Shown: in pieces, positions 34,675 to 41,888 of the stretch
How the letters are laid out: each line of letters opens with the position of its first letter
Position numbering within the stretch: position 1 is the first letter of the stretch
Origin: Lepagella muris
GTDB lineage: Bacteria; Bacteroidota; Bacteroidia; Bacteroidales; Muribaculaceae
Direction: 5' to 3'
Assembly (NCBI RefSeq): GCF_004793975.1
Contig: NZ_SRYB01000003.1
Location: 62,001-126,000, forward strand
DNA length: 64,000 nt
Translations under genes and position numbers: made by a program
The notes under the pieces: generated by a model
Told to the model about the DNA's origin: nothing
Seen by the model: the letters and a program-made list of their open reading frames with translations, nothing else
Database searches by the model: none

Positions 34675-34863
34675 TTTATGGCGCGGTCAAGTCTGTCAGC
34701 TCCCGCGCCGTCAAAAAACAGGACGGGACCGCACCCCAAGGTGAAAGACAACGATGACAGGAAGTGCCGGTAGGCCTGGCGCAAGCCATCCCCGACGGCA
34801 GTACCCGGAAAAAAGCAGACAGAACCGACAAGACACCGACAATGACACCAATGACACCGGACC

Positions 34864-36405
34864 ATGAAAAGGAAAGGCCACATTTCCTCCGCCGTCGCCA
34901 CGCCGGAGAACTTTGAGAGAGGCTTCAGGGGCTACTCGGCCAACAAGTACGGGAGGCACGACATCGACCGCTTCGCCGAAAACCTCGAGCAGAACCTCGC
35001 GGAACTTCTCCGCGCGTATGCGACATGCAGCTACCGCACCTCCGGGTACGAGCCGAAGGAGGTGTTTAAGCCCAAGCACAGAATCGTCCACAAGTCCAAA
35101 GTCCGCGACCATGTCATACAGTGGTCGGCCATGCTCCCGGTGGAGCGCTGGCTCATGGACACGTTCCATCACCGCAGCCCGGCGTGTGTTCCCGGCAGGG
35201 GCACCCACTTCTTCGTCCGACAGGAAATGGAGGAGCTGAGACGGTGCAGCCAGGACGAGGTATATTATTTTGTGCAGCTCGACGTCCACCACTATTTTGA
35301 GAACATAGACCACACAATCATGAAGGAGCGTATCAGGTCCAAGATAAAGGACCCGGTACACCTGCACTTCCTCGACGAGTTCATCGACAGCTTCAGCTCC
35401 GGGCTTGTGCTCGGGGTCAAGCTGTCGCAGATACTGTCGGGAATGTATCTCGCTCCTTTTGACAGGCTCGCAATCCGCTGCTTCGGGCTGTCCGACGACA
35501 TCGACAAGTTACGCTACTGGCAGGGGAGGTACGTCTCCGACTGTCTGCTGACCTGCCGGACGGAGGAACAGGCCGCCGAGCTTTCAAAAGGCGTGGACTA
35601 TCTCAACCGCAAGTTCGAGGGCTATGTCCGCGAGGGGTTGAGGCATTACAGCCGCTTCGCCGACAACATAGTCATCAAGCACCGCGACAAGACGTTCCTT
35701 CACCTGATGGTCGAGCTCTCCGTCCTCATACTCGCCCGCGACTACCACCTGCAAATAAACCGGAGCTGGAACGTGCGCCCCATGTGGACGGGCAACGACC
35801 TGTGCGGATACGTTTTCTACCATGACAGGCTGATGCTGCGCAAGCGCAACAAGAAAGCCCTCTGCCGACAGGTCGCGAGGCTCCGGAAGAAGGGATATTC
35901 CGAAAGGGATATAAGGCTCAAATGCGCGAGCAGGGTGGGGTTCGCCTCCCACGCCGACACACGGAATCTACTAAAATCACTCAATATGGAAAAAAGACTC
36001 GGCAAGGTCATAAAGAACCGCCGCAAGAAGGCCCCGTTCGAGGGCATGACCCCGGAGCAGAAGAGGTCCATCGAGGACATCGTCTGCTATCCGGACGGAA
36101 ACGAGAACGAAAAGCTGATACTGCTGCTCGACTACAGGATAGACGATTCGGTTATTGAAAAGAATGACGACGGCTCCCCGAGGCAGCGCATCGCCATCCG
36201 CTACAAGGTCATAGACCATGTGGACAACCCCGAATCCGAAAGCCCGGCCTACGTATGGAAAGACGGGGAGTATTACTCGTTCTCAGGATCCAAGGTCATG
36301 ATAGACCAGGCAACGGAGGACTTCTCGACGGCCGACCTTCCGACTGTCACGGTGATCAAGGAGTTCATCAACAAGCAGAGAAAGAAATTCTACAAATTCA
36401 CCTGA
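34864..36405 (+). CDS. DGR reverse transcriptase with C-terminal extension
   Basis: 513 residues; copies the template RNA with errors at adenines. Motif A is VQLDVHHYFENID (D140). The DGR signature [VIL]GxxxSQ is LGVKLSQ at 183-189. The catalytic box is RFADNIVI: F265 A266 D267 N268, so the second aspartate of YxDD is Asn. The thumb (CGYVFYHDRLMLRKRNKK) follows. From about residue 375 an extra 135-residue part begins with MEKRLGKVIKNRRKK and has no RT motif; ATG 35986 there could start a separate product. I see no Avd-type gene nearby. Confidence 0.92.
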   Translation: MKRKGHISSAVATPENFERGFRGYSANKYGRHDIDRFAENLEQNLAELLRAYATCSYRTSGYEPKEVFKPKHRIVHKSKVRDHVIQWSAMLPVERWLMDTFHHRSPACVPGRGTHFFVRQEMEELRRCSQDEVYYFVQLDVHHYFENIDHTIMKERIRSKIKDPVHLHFLDEFIDSFSSGLVLGVKLSQILSGMYLAPFDRLAIRCFGLSDDIDKLRYWQGRYVSDCLLTCRTEEQAAELSKGVDYLNRKFEGYVREGLRHYSRFADNIVIKHRDKTFLHLMVELSVLILARDYHLQINRSWNVRPMWTGNDLCGYVFYHDRLMLRKRNKKALCRQVARLRKKGYSERDIRLKCASRVGFASHADTRNLLKSLNMEKRLGKVIKNRRKKAPFEGMTPEQKRSIEDIVCYPDGNENEKLILLLDYRIDDSVIEKNDDGSPRQRIAIRYKVIDHVDNPESESPAYVWKDGEYYSFSGSKVMIDQATEDFSTADLPTVTVIKEFINKQRKKFYKFT

Positions 36406-36445
36406 CCCCCGGACACACGGGGCGACGGCAAAAACAACAGAAGAC

Positions 36446-36835
36446 ATGAACAGGAAAATCTATTTGGAAAGAATGACGTTCAGCCGCTACGACGGCGGCC
36501 GCTGCCTCGTGTATCTCAACGAGGAGAAAATCGAGAACCATGTGCCGGCGGACGCCCCTGAGGGCTTCAAGCCGGTAACCGCCTATGCCTACACCGGCCC
36601 GGAAGATGACGGCGGCACTCTGATAGAGGCCGCAGATGACAGCCGGGACTCATTGATAAACGGCGTAATCCGCAGCAGGTACTCACAGACCGAGGAAGAC
36701 GCGATCAAGACACACCAGATACTCGCGCTCACCAACCCCGGCCACGACAAGGCCGCAGACTACGCCTCGGAGTGGGCGAGGTTCAACATCGAACGCGAAG
36801 ATGCCATAAAGACGGTTGACTCGTGGTTCGAATGA
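36446..36835 (+). CDS. Phage hypothetical protein, last gene before the right end
   Basis: 129 residues, acidic, mixed alpha/beta (MNRKIYLERMTFSRYDGGRCLVYLNEEKIENH). It lies 40 bp after the reverse transcriptase and just before a strong terminator. It does not look like the basic four-helix Avd protein of DGRs. In Mu the corresponding place holds the mom operon; no similarity is seen. Confidence 0.7.
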   Translation: MNRKIYLERMTFSRYDGGRCLVYLNEEKIENHVPADAPEGFKPVTAYAYTGPEDDGGTLIEAADDSRDSLINGVIRSRYSQTEEDAIKTHQILALTNPGHDKAADYASEWARFNIEREDAIKTVDSWFE

Positions 36836-36863
36836 CGTTATAACGGTCAGACAACGCCAGACA

Positions 36864-36897
36864 AAAGGGCGCGAACCAAAGCAGGTTCGCGCCCTTT
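36864..36897 (+). terminator. Late operon terminator
   Basis: Perfect 14-bp arms (AAAGGGCGCGAACC at 36864-36877, complement at 36884-36897) with a 6-nt loop, followed by TTTAATTTG. It closes the phage late operon. Confidence 0.9.
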
Positions 36898-36973
36898 AAT
36901 TTGCTTTAGCCGGCGACTGGATAGGGCAGGGTGGAGTGGGGCTTGGACTTCGATGAGAGAGCGAACCGATGGT

Positions 36974-37052
36974 ACGTTTCGTTTTGTGATTGTTGCACGT
37001 TTCGTTTTATTTTTCGCACGTTTCGTTTTAGGAGCGTTGCACGTTTCGTTTT
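36974..37052 (+). repeat. Four direct repeats ACGTTTCGTTTT: putative transposase sites at prophage right end
   Basis: ACGTTTCGTTTT occurs at 36974, 36997, 37018 and 37041, with steps of 23, 21 and 23 bp, about two helical turns. Copies 2-4 extend to GCACGTTTCGTTTT. Mu has several MuA sites close to each end, and these lie beyond the last phage terminator. The end itself is probably the CA at 37063-37064. Confidence 0.75.
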
Positions 37053-37450
37053 GCGGATTATACATGTGCTAAAAATTTATGGCAAAATGATTTTTTTCTT
37101 TTCTTCGTGGATCTTTGCAATCGGGGCGATATTATCACTAAGAAATGAAAGAATTAAAAGAAATGTTTTATTTCCAAATAATTAGAATAATTATGATTTC
37201 TTTCTTTTCTTTTGTTTCTTCGTGAGTTAGAATATGGATGATTAGGGGTGAATCAGTGGAATAATGGTGAGTTGTGGGATTGTCATCATGGTGAATATGG
37301 TTGTTGGTAAAGTCAAGATGATATGTGGGGATATATGATTGGGATGGTCGGCATCTGTCTTCTTATAGCGGCGTGGATGGGTTTCTATCAAGGTGAGTGA
37401 CGTGATGTCCCGCTTCATTCCTTTTTATAAGGATGAAGATCTCCTGTCAC

Positions 37451-37499
37451 TTTTTACTTTTTACTTTTTACCTGTTACCTGTTACTTGTTACTTGTTAT
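37451..37499. repeat. Seven-bp tandem repeat
   Basis: Seven heptamers: three TTTTTAC, two CTGTTAC, one TTGTTAC, one TTGTTAT. The block grades from one variant to the next, as expected from slippage. Heptad arrays near TTAC are frequent in Bacteroidales intergenic DNA. Confidence 0.8.
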
Positions 37500-37650
37500 C
37501 TTGCGCGAAGCGCATCTTTGTTTGATGCGACAAAGTTAGATATAAAGGATCTCACACCGGTGTTATTCTGAAACAAAACATACCATAACGTATAATCTTA
37601 CCTTGATATATACCGACAACGCCTTGTATCGGGTGTTTCAGTGATTCACC

Positions 37651-37740
37651 CTGAAACGCCCGAAACAAGTGAAACAAGTGAAACAGGTGAAACAGGTGAA
37701 ACAGCTGAAACAGGTGAAACAGCCGATACACCCGAAACGC
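37651..37740. repeat. Nine-bp tandem repeat
   Basis: Ten 9-bp units of the form GTGAAACAG with CTGAAACGC, CCGAAACAA and CCGATACAC variants at the borders. It is not a CRISPR: units are adjacent, without spacers. Confidence 0.8.
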
Positions 37741-37969
37741 ACCGATACAAGGTGAATCAGATGAATCAGTGGAACGATGGTGAGTTGAATGTTAACCCCG
37801 TATAGGAGCGTAGCGAACATGCTTCGTTATGCAGCGACTTTCACGGCAAAGCCGTGATTCGTTGGTTAACCCCGTATGGAGTGCAGTGACATACTTGGCG
37901 GATTGGGAGGCGATTGCTATGAAGATGTGGTGAAAGATGTAAATAGTATTGGATAAAATGTAAAGTTTA

Positions 37970-38001
37970 CTTGTCTATGTGGAAAGTTTTGTTTACCTTT
38001 G
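37970..38001 (+). promoter_or_regulatory. Promoter upstream of the membrane protein/HTH pair
   Basis: CTTG (37970-37973), 20 bp, TACCTTTG (37994-38001). The first start codon is 90 bp downstream. Confidence 0.6.
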
Positions 38002-38090
38002 CGGCGTGAGATTTTAAGGATGGGTTTAGATGGTATCTTAATGGTATTGTTTATGGTGTTATTTATTTTTAATGGTATAATTTAAATGGT

Positions 38091-38504
38091 ATGCTTATGA
38101 AAAATTTGCTTTTTCCTCATGCGTTTCAATTGGTGGGATGGGTGATGTTTGTGCCGTCATTGCTGATGGGGGCTTTGGTGTACTTCGGTGTGCTTTCGTT
38201 TGCCGGGAGCTTGGAGACCGTTGTGAATGATTCGGTGATTATCGGGATTGCACTGGGGGCTTTGTTTGTGGTGTGTTCCAAGGAGAGGGTAGAGGATGAG
38301 ATGACGAGATCCATACGTCTTGCTTCCTTGTTGAATTCAATCTATGTGTATGTGACGTTGCTGATAGGTTGCACTATTTTATTGAATTCTGTTGATTTCT
38401 TGGCGTTCGCAGTATTTAATATGGTGTTGCTACCTATAATTTTCGTATGCAACTTCCGGTCGGAGATGCACCGGTATAATAAGATGTGCGAAGATGAGAA
38501 ATAG
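38091..38504 (+). CDS. Small integral membrane protein
   Basis: 137 residues (ATG 38097 is an alternative) with four likely membrane helices: about 10-33, 44-62, 84-102 and 104-120. A cytoplasmic CSKERVEDEMTRSIRLASL links helices 2 and 3. Proteins of this size with four helices are regularly paired with a YozG-type HTH gene, as here: the ends overlap by 11 bp. Substrate or signal unknown. Confidence 0.75.
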   Translation: MLMKNLLFPHAFQLVGWVMFVPSLLMGALVYFGVLSFAGSLETVVNDSVIIGIALGALFVVCSKERVEDEMTRSIRLASLLNSIYVYVTLLIGCTILLNSVDFLAFAVFNMVLLPIIFVCNFRSEMHRYNKMCEDEK

Positions 38505-38694
38505 GATTAAGGTGGAACGTGCGGAGTTGGATATCACCCAACAGCAGCTTGCGGAGGCGGTCGGTGTAAGCCGGCAGACAATCGTTGCCATAGAGAAGAA
38601 CCGTTTCCTCCCTTCTACAGTACTTGCCTTGAAGATAAGTCGGTTCTTCCGTAAACCAGTGGAGAGTATCTTTATTCTTGAGGATACCGATTGA
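38494..38694 (+). CDS. XRE-family HTH regulator (YozG-like)
   Basis: 66 residues, nearly all HTH: LDITQQQLAEAVGVSRQTIVAIEKNRFLPSTVLALKISRFFRKPVESIF (about 13-61). The FRKPVESIFILED end is typical of YozG-like regulators. Coupled to the membrane protein, it probably controls that operon. Confidence 0.85.
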   Translation: MRNRIKVERAELDITQQQLAEAVGVSRQTIVAIEKNRFLPSTVLALKISRFFRKPVESIFILEDTD

Positions 38695-38751
38695 TCCGTT
38701 GAGATTATTTTAAATTTATTGAATAATGTTTTCTTAAAATTAGGTATGATT

Positions 38752-39231
38752 ATGAAACAAAAAGTAAAATTCAACACTTATTCCCGGATAGTGACCATAG
38801 GTGTGCTCGTTCTTTTTGTAGTGGGGGCGTTCTCTCTTCTTGATAATCCCCACGACCTGTTGCTTTTTGGCGTGATTATGGGGATTACGACTATTTTCGG
38901 ATTGTATTATTGCCCCGTGTCGTTGGAGGCTGACGATTCAGCAATCACTATCCATCGTCTGCTTTCGCGACGCAAACGTCTTATGTATTCCGAGATTCAG
39001 TCGGTAGACACCTGCTATCCCTCTGCGGGAGGATTGAGGTTGTGTGGTAGTGGTGGCTTCTTCGGTTACTGGGGGTATTTCAGCGACATCATGATCGGAA
39101 GCTATTTCGGCTATTACGGCAGTCGCAACCAATGTATCCTCGTCCGGTTGAAAAATGGCAGGCAGTACGTGATCGGTTGTGAGAATGCAGTCCGCATGGT
39201 GGATTACGTGCAGGGGAAGATGGATAAATAG
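38752..39231 (+). CDS. PH-domain-like membrane protein
   Basis: About 159 residues from ATG 38752 (ATG 38746 and TTG 38719 also in frame). Two membrane helices (VTIGVLVLFVVGAFSLL and LLFGVIMGITTIFGLYY) precede a beta-rich part, VSLEADDSAITIHRLLSRRKRLMYSEIQSVD, the usual form of bacterial PH-like domains. A glycine/aromatic segment (GGFFGYWGYFSDIMIGSYFGYYGS) is inserted. Function unknown. Confidence 0.7.
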   Translation: MKQKVKFNTYSRIVTIGVLVLFVVGAFSLLDNPHDLLLFGVIMGITTIFGLYYCPVSLEADDSAITIHRLLSRRKRLMYSEIQSVDTCYPSAGGLRLCGSGGFFGYWGYFSDIMIGSYFGYYGSRNQCILVRLKNGRQYVIGCENAVRMVDYVQGKMDK

Positions 39232-39256
39232 CATGATTTTTCCTTATCATAATATG

Positions 39257-39294
39257 TACGATAACCCTTAGTTATATTATCGTAAAATATACGA
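39257..39294. promoter_or_regulatory. Candidate operator for the xylose regulator
   Basis: Inverted repeat TACGATAA (39257-39264) / TTATCGTA (39277-39284), plus an overlapping TCGTA-5-TACGA (39280-39294). It lies 56 bp upstream of the -33 box of the NUDIX regulator gene, so autoregulation is plausible. Confidence 0.5.
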
Positions 39295-39349
39295 AAACTA
39301 TCTTGCAATAAAATAATATATTATATTTGTAAAAATTTATTCATTTTTA

Positions 39350-39381
39350 TTTGGTGGTTTGAAAATTTCGTTCTAAATTTG
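39350..39381 (+). promoter_or_regulatory. Promoter of the xylose operon
   Basis: TTTG (39350-39353), 20 bp, TAAATTTG (39374-39381): full consensus. It excludes the TTG start at 39379 and supports ATG 39415. Confidence 0.75.
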
Positions 39382-39414
39382 CAGCGTAAATCAAAAAAAC
39401 GGAGACTACAGACC

Positions 39415-40146
39415 ATGAACAACAAGGACACTGACATCAAATTAGCCAATAACCACATCTCGGTCGACTGTGTGGTGATAGGTTTTGACGGAGATGCCCT
39501 GCGCGTTCTCCTTATCCATCGTCAGGGCGAAGACCACGGAGAGTCATATCATGACATGAAACTTCCCGGAAGTCTCATATATGAAGATGAGGATCTTGAT
39601 CAGGCAGCCTCAAGGGTGCTGAACGAACTGACGGGACTTAAGAATGTAGACCTTATCCAGTTTAGGGCATACGGTTCTAAGGATAGGACGAAGGACCCGC
39701 GTGACGTGCTTTGGCTTGAACGGGCACAGCGCACACATGTGGAGAGAATCGTGACTGTAGCTTATCTTGCGCTTGTGAAGATTGATCGTCCGCTAAATAA
39801 GCAGATGGCGGGCTATAATGCGGAATGGGTGGCTGTAAATGAAGTTCCCGACCTTGCGTTTGACCACAACATGATAGTAAGGGAGTCGGTCGAACATATC
39901 CGCATGGTGATGGATCATGATTCATCCCGACTGTTCACTCTTCTTCCGCGAAAGTTCACGGCATCGCAGCTCCGGATACTTTTGGAGGTGATTGCCGGAC
40001 ATCCGATAGATGCGCGTAATTTCCATAAGAAACTTGCTCAGATGGACTATGTGGTGCCTCTTGAGGAGCGGCAGACCGGAGTGGCACACAGGGCGGCACG
40101 CTACTATAAGTTTGACCGTAAGATTTACAACAAGACGAGACAATAA
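39415..40146 (+). CDS. NUDIX-type transcriptional regulator of xylose use (NrtR/XylR-like)
   Basis: 243 residues from ATG 39415. The N-terminal NUDIX fold (VDCVVIGFDGDALRVLLIHRQG ... LPGSLIYEDEDLDQAASRVLNELTGL) has a degenerate catalytic box, as in sensor versions that bind a sugar rather than hydrolyse a nucleotide. The C-terminal winged helix is FTASQLRILLEVIAGHPIDARNFHKKLAQMDYVV. NrtR-type regulators control xylose or arabinose genes in Bacteroidetes. It is 39 bp upstream of xylulokinase, so xylose or a phosphate of it is the likely ligand. Confidence 0.9.
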   Translation: MNNKDTDIKLANNHISVDCVVIGFDGDALRVLLIHRQGEDHGESYHDMKLPGSLIYEDEDLDQAASRVLNELTGLKNVDLIQFRAYGSKDRTKDPRDVLWLERAQRTHVERIVTVAYLALVKIDRPLNKQMAGYNAEWVAVNEVPDLAFDHNMIVRESVEHIRMVMDHDSSRLFTLLPRKFTASQLRILLEVIAGHPIDARNFHKKLAQMDYVVPLEERQTGVAHRAARYYKFDRKIYNKTRQ

Positions 40147-40185
40147 TACACATTTTTATAACCTGATATTAACCTTATATAAGAC

Positions 40186-41664
40186 ATGTATTTATTAGGA
40201 TACGACATAGGGAGCTCCTCAGTGAAGGCAGCTTTGGTCGACGCCACTACAGGCGTATGCGTAGCTTCTGACTTTTATCCCAAGACGGAGGCTCCGATCA
40301 AGGCTCTCCGTCAGGGCTGGGCGGAACAGAATCCCGAAAGCTGGTGGACTTACCTTAAGGAGGCTACAGCTTCTATTCTTGCCAAATCGAAGGTGAATCC
40401 TTCCGACATCAAGGCTATCGGCATCTCTTATCAGATGCACGGTCTCGTGCTCCTTGATAAGGACGACAAGGTGATCCGCGATGCACTGATATGGTGTGAT
40501 TCCCGTGGCGTGCCCTACGGCGAGAAGGCTTTCAACGATCTCGGTGCGGAGAAGACCCTGTCGCATCTGCTTAACTCTCCCGGCAACTTCACTGCGTCAA
40601 AATTGCAGTGGGTGAAACAGGAGGAACCGGAATCTTTCGATAAGATTGCCACTGTGATGCTTCCCGGCGATTATGTCGCAATGCGTCTCACGGGTGAGAA
40701 ATGCACCACGGCATCCGGTCTGTCGGAAATGATGCTTTGGGATTTCAAGGAGAATTCCCCCGCCTTTTTCCTGATGGAATATTTCGGATATGATCCGTCG
40801 ATTCTTCCCGCGATAAAGCCGACGTTCAGCGAACAGGGGCGTCTTACAGAGGAGGCTGCCCGTGAACTCGGTCTCGTTGCCGGCATCCCCGTCACCTATC
40901 GTGCCGGTGATCAACCTAATAATGCATTGTCGCTTAACGTGTTCAATCCCGGTGAGGTTGCATCTACGGCAGGCACAAGCGGCGTGGTCTACGGCATCAA
41001 CGGCACCGTTGACTATGACCCGCGTTCAAGGGTGAACAATTTTGCCCATGTCAACCATACGGCAGACCAGACACGCATCGGTGTGATGACATGCATCAGC
41101 GGCACCGGAATCCTCAATTCATGGTGCAAGCGCAACATCGCGCCGGATGGTATCTCCTATCAGGGGATGAACGATCTTGCAGCCAAGGCTCCGATAGGGA
41201 GTGAGGGTGTGACGATCCTTCCGTTCGGCAACGGTGCGGAACGCGTGCTTGAAAACAATCAGGTGGGTTGCTCGTTCCATGGCATCAACTTCAACATACA
41301 CAACCGCAGTCATCTTCTCAGGGCTGCACAGGAGGGAATCGTATTCTCGTTCATGTATGGCATGGAGGTGATGGAGAGCATCGGCATGAAGATTGACAAG
41401 ATACATGCAGGACATGCCAATATGTTCCTCAGCCCGATCTTCCGCGACACACTCGCAAGCGTGTCGGGAGCTACCATCGAGCTTTATGACACCGACGGCG
41501 CAGTCGGCGCAGCCAAGGGCGCAGGCATAGGCGCAGGGATATATAAGGACAACAATGAGGCGTTTGCCACGCTTGTGAATATGGGTGAAATCCATCCCGC
41601 CGCTGACCGCACTCCTTATCTGGAGGCGTATGCACGCTGGAAGGAATGTCTCGCCAAATGCTGA
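40186..41664 (+). CDS. xylB: Xylulokinase
   Basis: 492 residues; phosphorylates D-xylulose to xylulose 5-phosphate with ATP. FGGY kinase features: N-terminal YDIGSSSVKAALVD phosphate loop, GISYQMHGLVLLD, the catalytic aspartate in YRAGDQPNNA, and the second FGGY signature region GTSGVVYGIN/GAGIGAGIY. It sits between the regulator and xylose isomerase. Confidence 0.95.
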   Translation: MYLLGYDIGSSSVKAALVDATTGVCVASDFYPKTEAPIKALRQGWAEQNPESWWTYLKEATASILAKSKVNPSDIKAIGISYQMHGLVLLDKDDKVIRDALIWCDSRGVPYGEKAFNDLGAEKTLSHLLNSPGNFTASKLQWVKQEEPESFDKIATVMLPGDYVAMRLTGEKCTTASGLSEMMLWDFKENSPAFFLMEYFGYDPSILPAIKPTFSEQGRLTEEAARELGLVAGIPVTYRAGDQPNNALSLNVFNPGEVASTAGTSGVVYGINGTVDYDPRSRVNNFAHVNHTADQTRIGVMTCISGTGILNSWCKRNIAPDGISYQGMNDLAAKAPIGSEGVTILPFGNGAERVLENNQVGCSFHGINFNIHNRSHLLRAAQEGIVFSFMYGMEVMESIGMKIDKIHAGHANMFLSPIFRDTLASVSGATIELYDTDGAVGAAKGAGIGAGIYKDNNEAFATLVNMGEIHPAADRTPYLEAYARWKECLAKC

Positions 41665-41690
41665 TACAGATCTAACAATAAACCATAATA

Positions 41691-41866
41691 AATAATTTAA
41701 GTTTCGCAAGTTTTCCAACTTGCTTCACTTAAATGGTTTAAGGTTTAATGTTTATGGTTTATGATCATTAAATTTTGTATAATGAAAAGATTCGTGGATT
41801 TCCGTGAATCTTAAACCTTAAACTATAACCTATAAACCACTGAAGTGCAGCTTGCGAAACTTCAGT
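41691..41866. mobile_element. MITE-like palindromic element, copy 1
   Basis: 176 bp nearly identical to 50063-50237. Terminal inverted repeat AAGTTTCGCAAG at the left and CTTGCGAAACTT at the right; internal TTAAGGTTTA pairs with TAAACCTTAA and a central AGATTC/GAATCT pair closes the fold. No coding capacity. In this copy the left palindrome is damaged. It occupies most of the xylB-xylA gap. Confidence 0.8.
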
Positions 41867-41888
41867 AACTTAACACATCTTTAATACA

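Larger units (their letters stand above)
1..37064. mobile_element. Mu-like transposable prophage with siphovirus-type tail genes and a DGR (left end outside window)
   Basis: The region holds a MuA-type DDE transposase and MuB ATPase, gpF-, gp29- and gpG-like head genes, terminase, capsid, tail tube, tape measure and fibres in phage order. There is no sheath or baseplate-wedge set, so the tail is probably long and non-contractile, as in the Pseudomonas B3/D3112 type of transposable phage. GC content is visibly higher than in the DNA to the right. The right end is placed near 37,064 because four transposase-site-like repeats end there and the sequence reads TACA, fitting a CA terminus. No matching left end is found in the window. 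The first 409 bases are AT-richer and may be phage or host. Confidence 0.93.
37065..37969. other. Repeat-rich non-coding host DNA
   Basis: About 0.9 kb with no convincing gene. It holds two blocks of tandem repeats (listed separately), a roughly 27-bp imperfect direct repeat (TGAATCAGTGGAA then ATGGTGAGTTG, near 37,251 and 37,763), and two copies of GTTAACCCCGTAT (near 37,791 and 37,865). A 60-codon - strand frame here (37638-37820) is only the translated 9-bp repeat. Confidence 0.7.

Noticed and set aside
34483..34773. 96-codon frame through the template repeat
   Set aside because: The template is open only because it matches the coding variable repeat; there is no sensible start or continuation after it.
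36446..36835. DGR accessory protein Avd
   Set aside because: The protein is acidic with beta segments, not the small basic four-helix bundle expected for Avd.
36931..37185. 84-codon frame across the prophage right end
   Set aside because: It is the translated transposase-site array (TFRF repeats) and crosses the phage/host junction.
37651..37740. CRISPR array
   Set aside because: Units are 9 bp and adjacent; there are no spacers and no cas genes.
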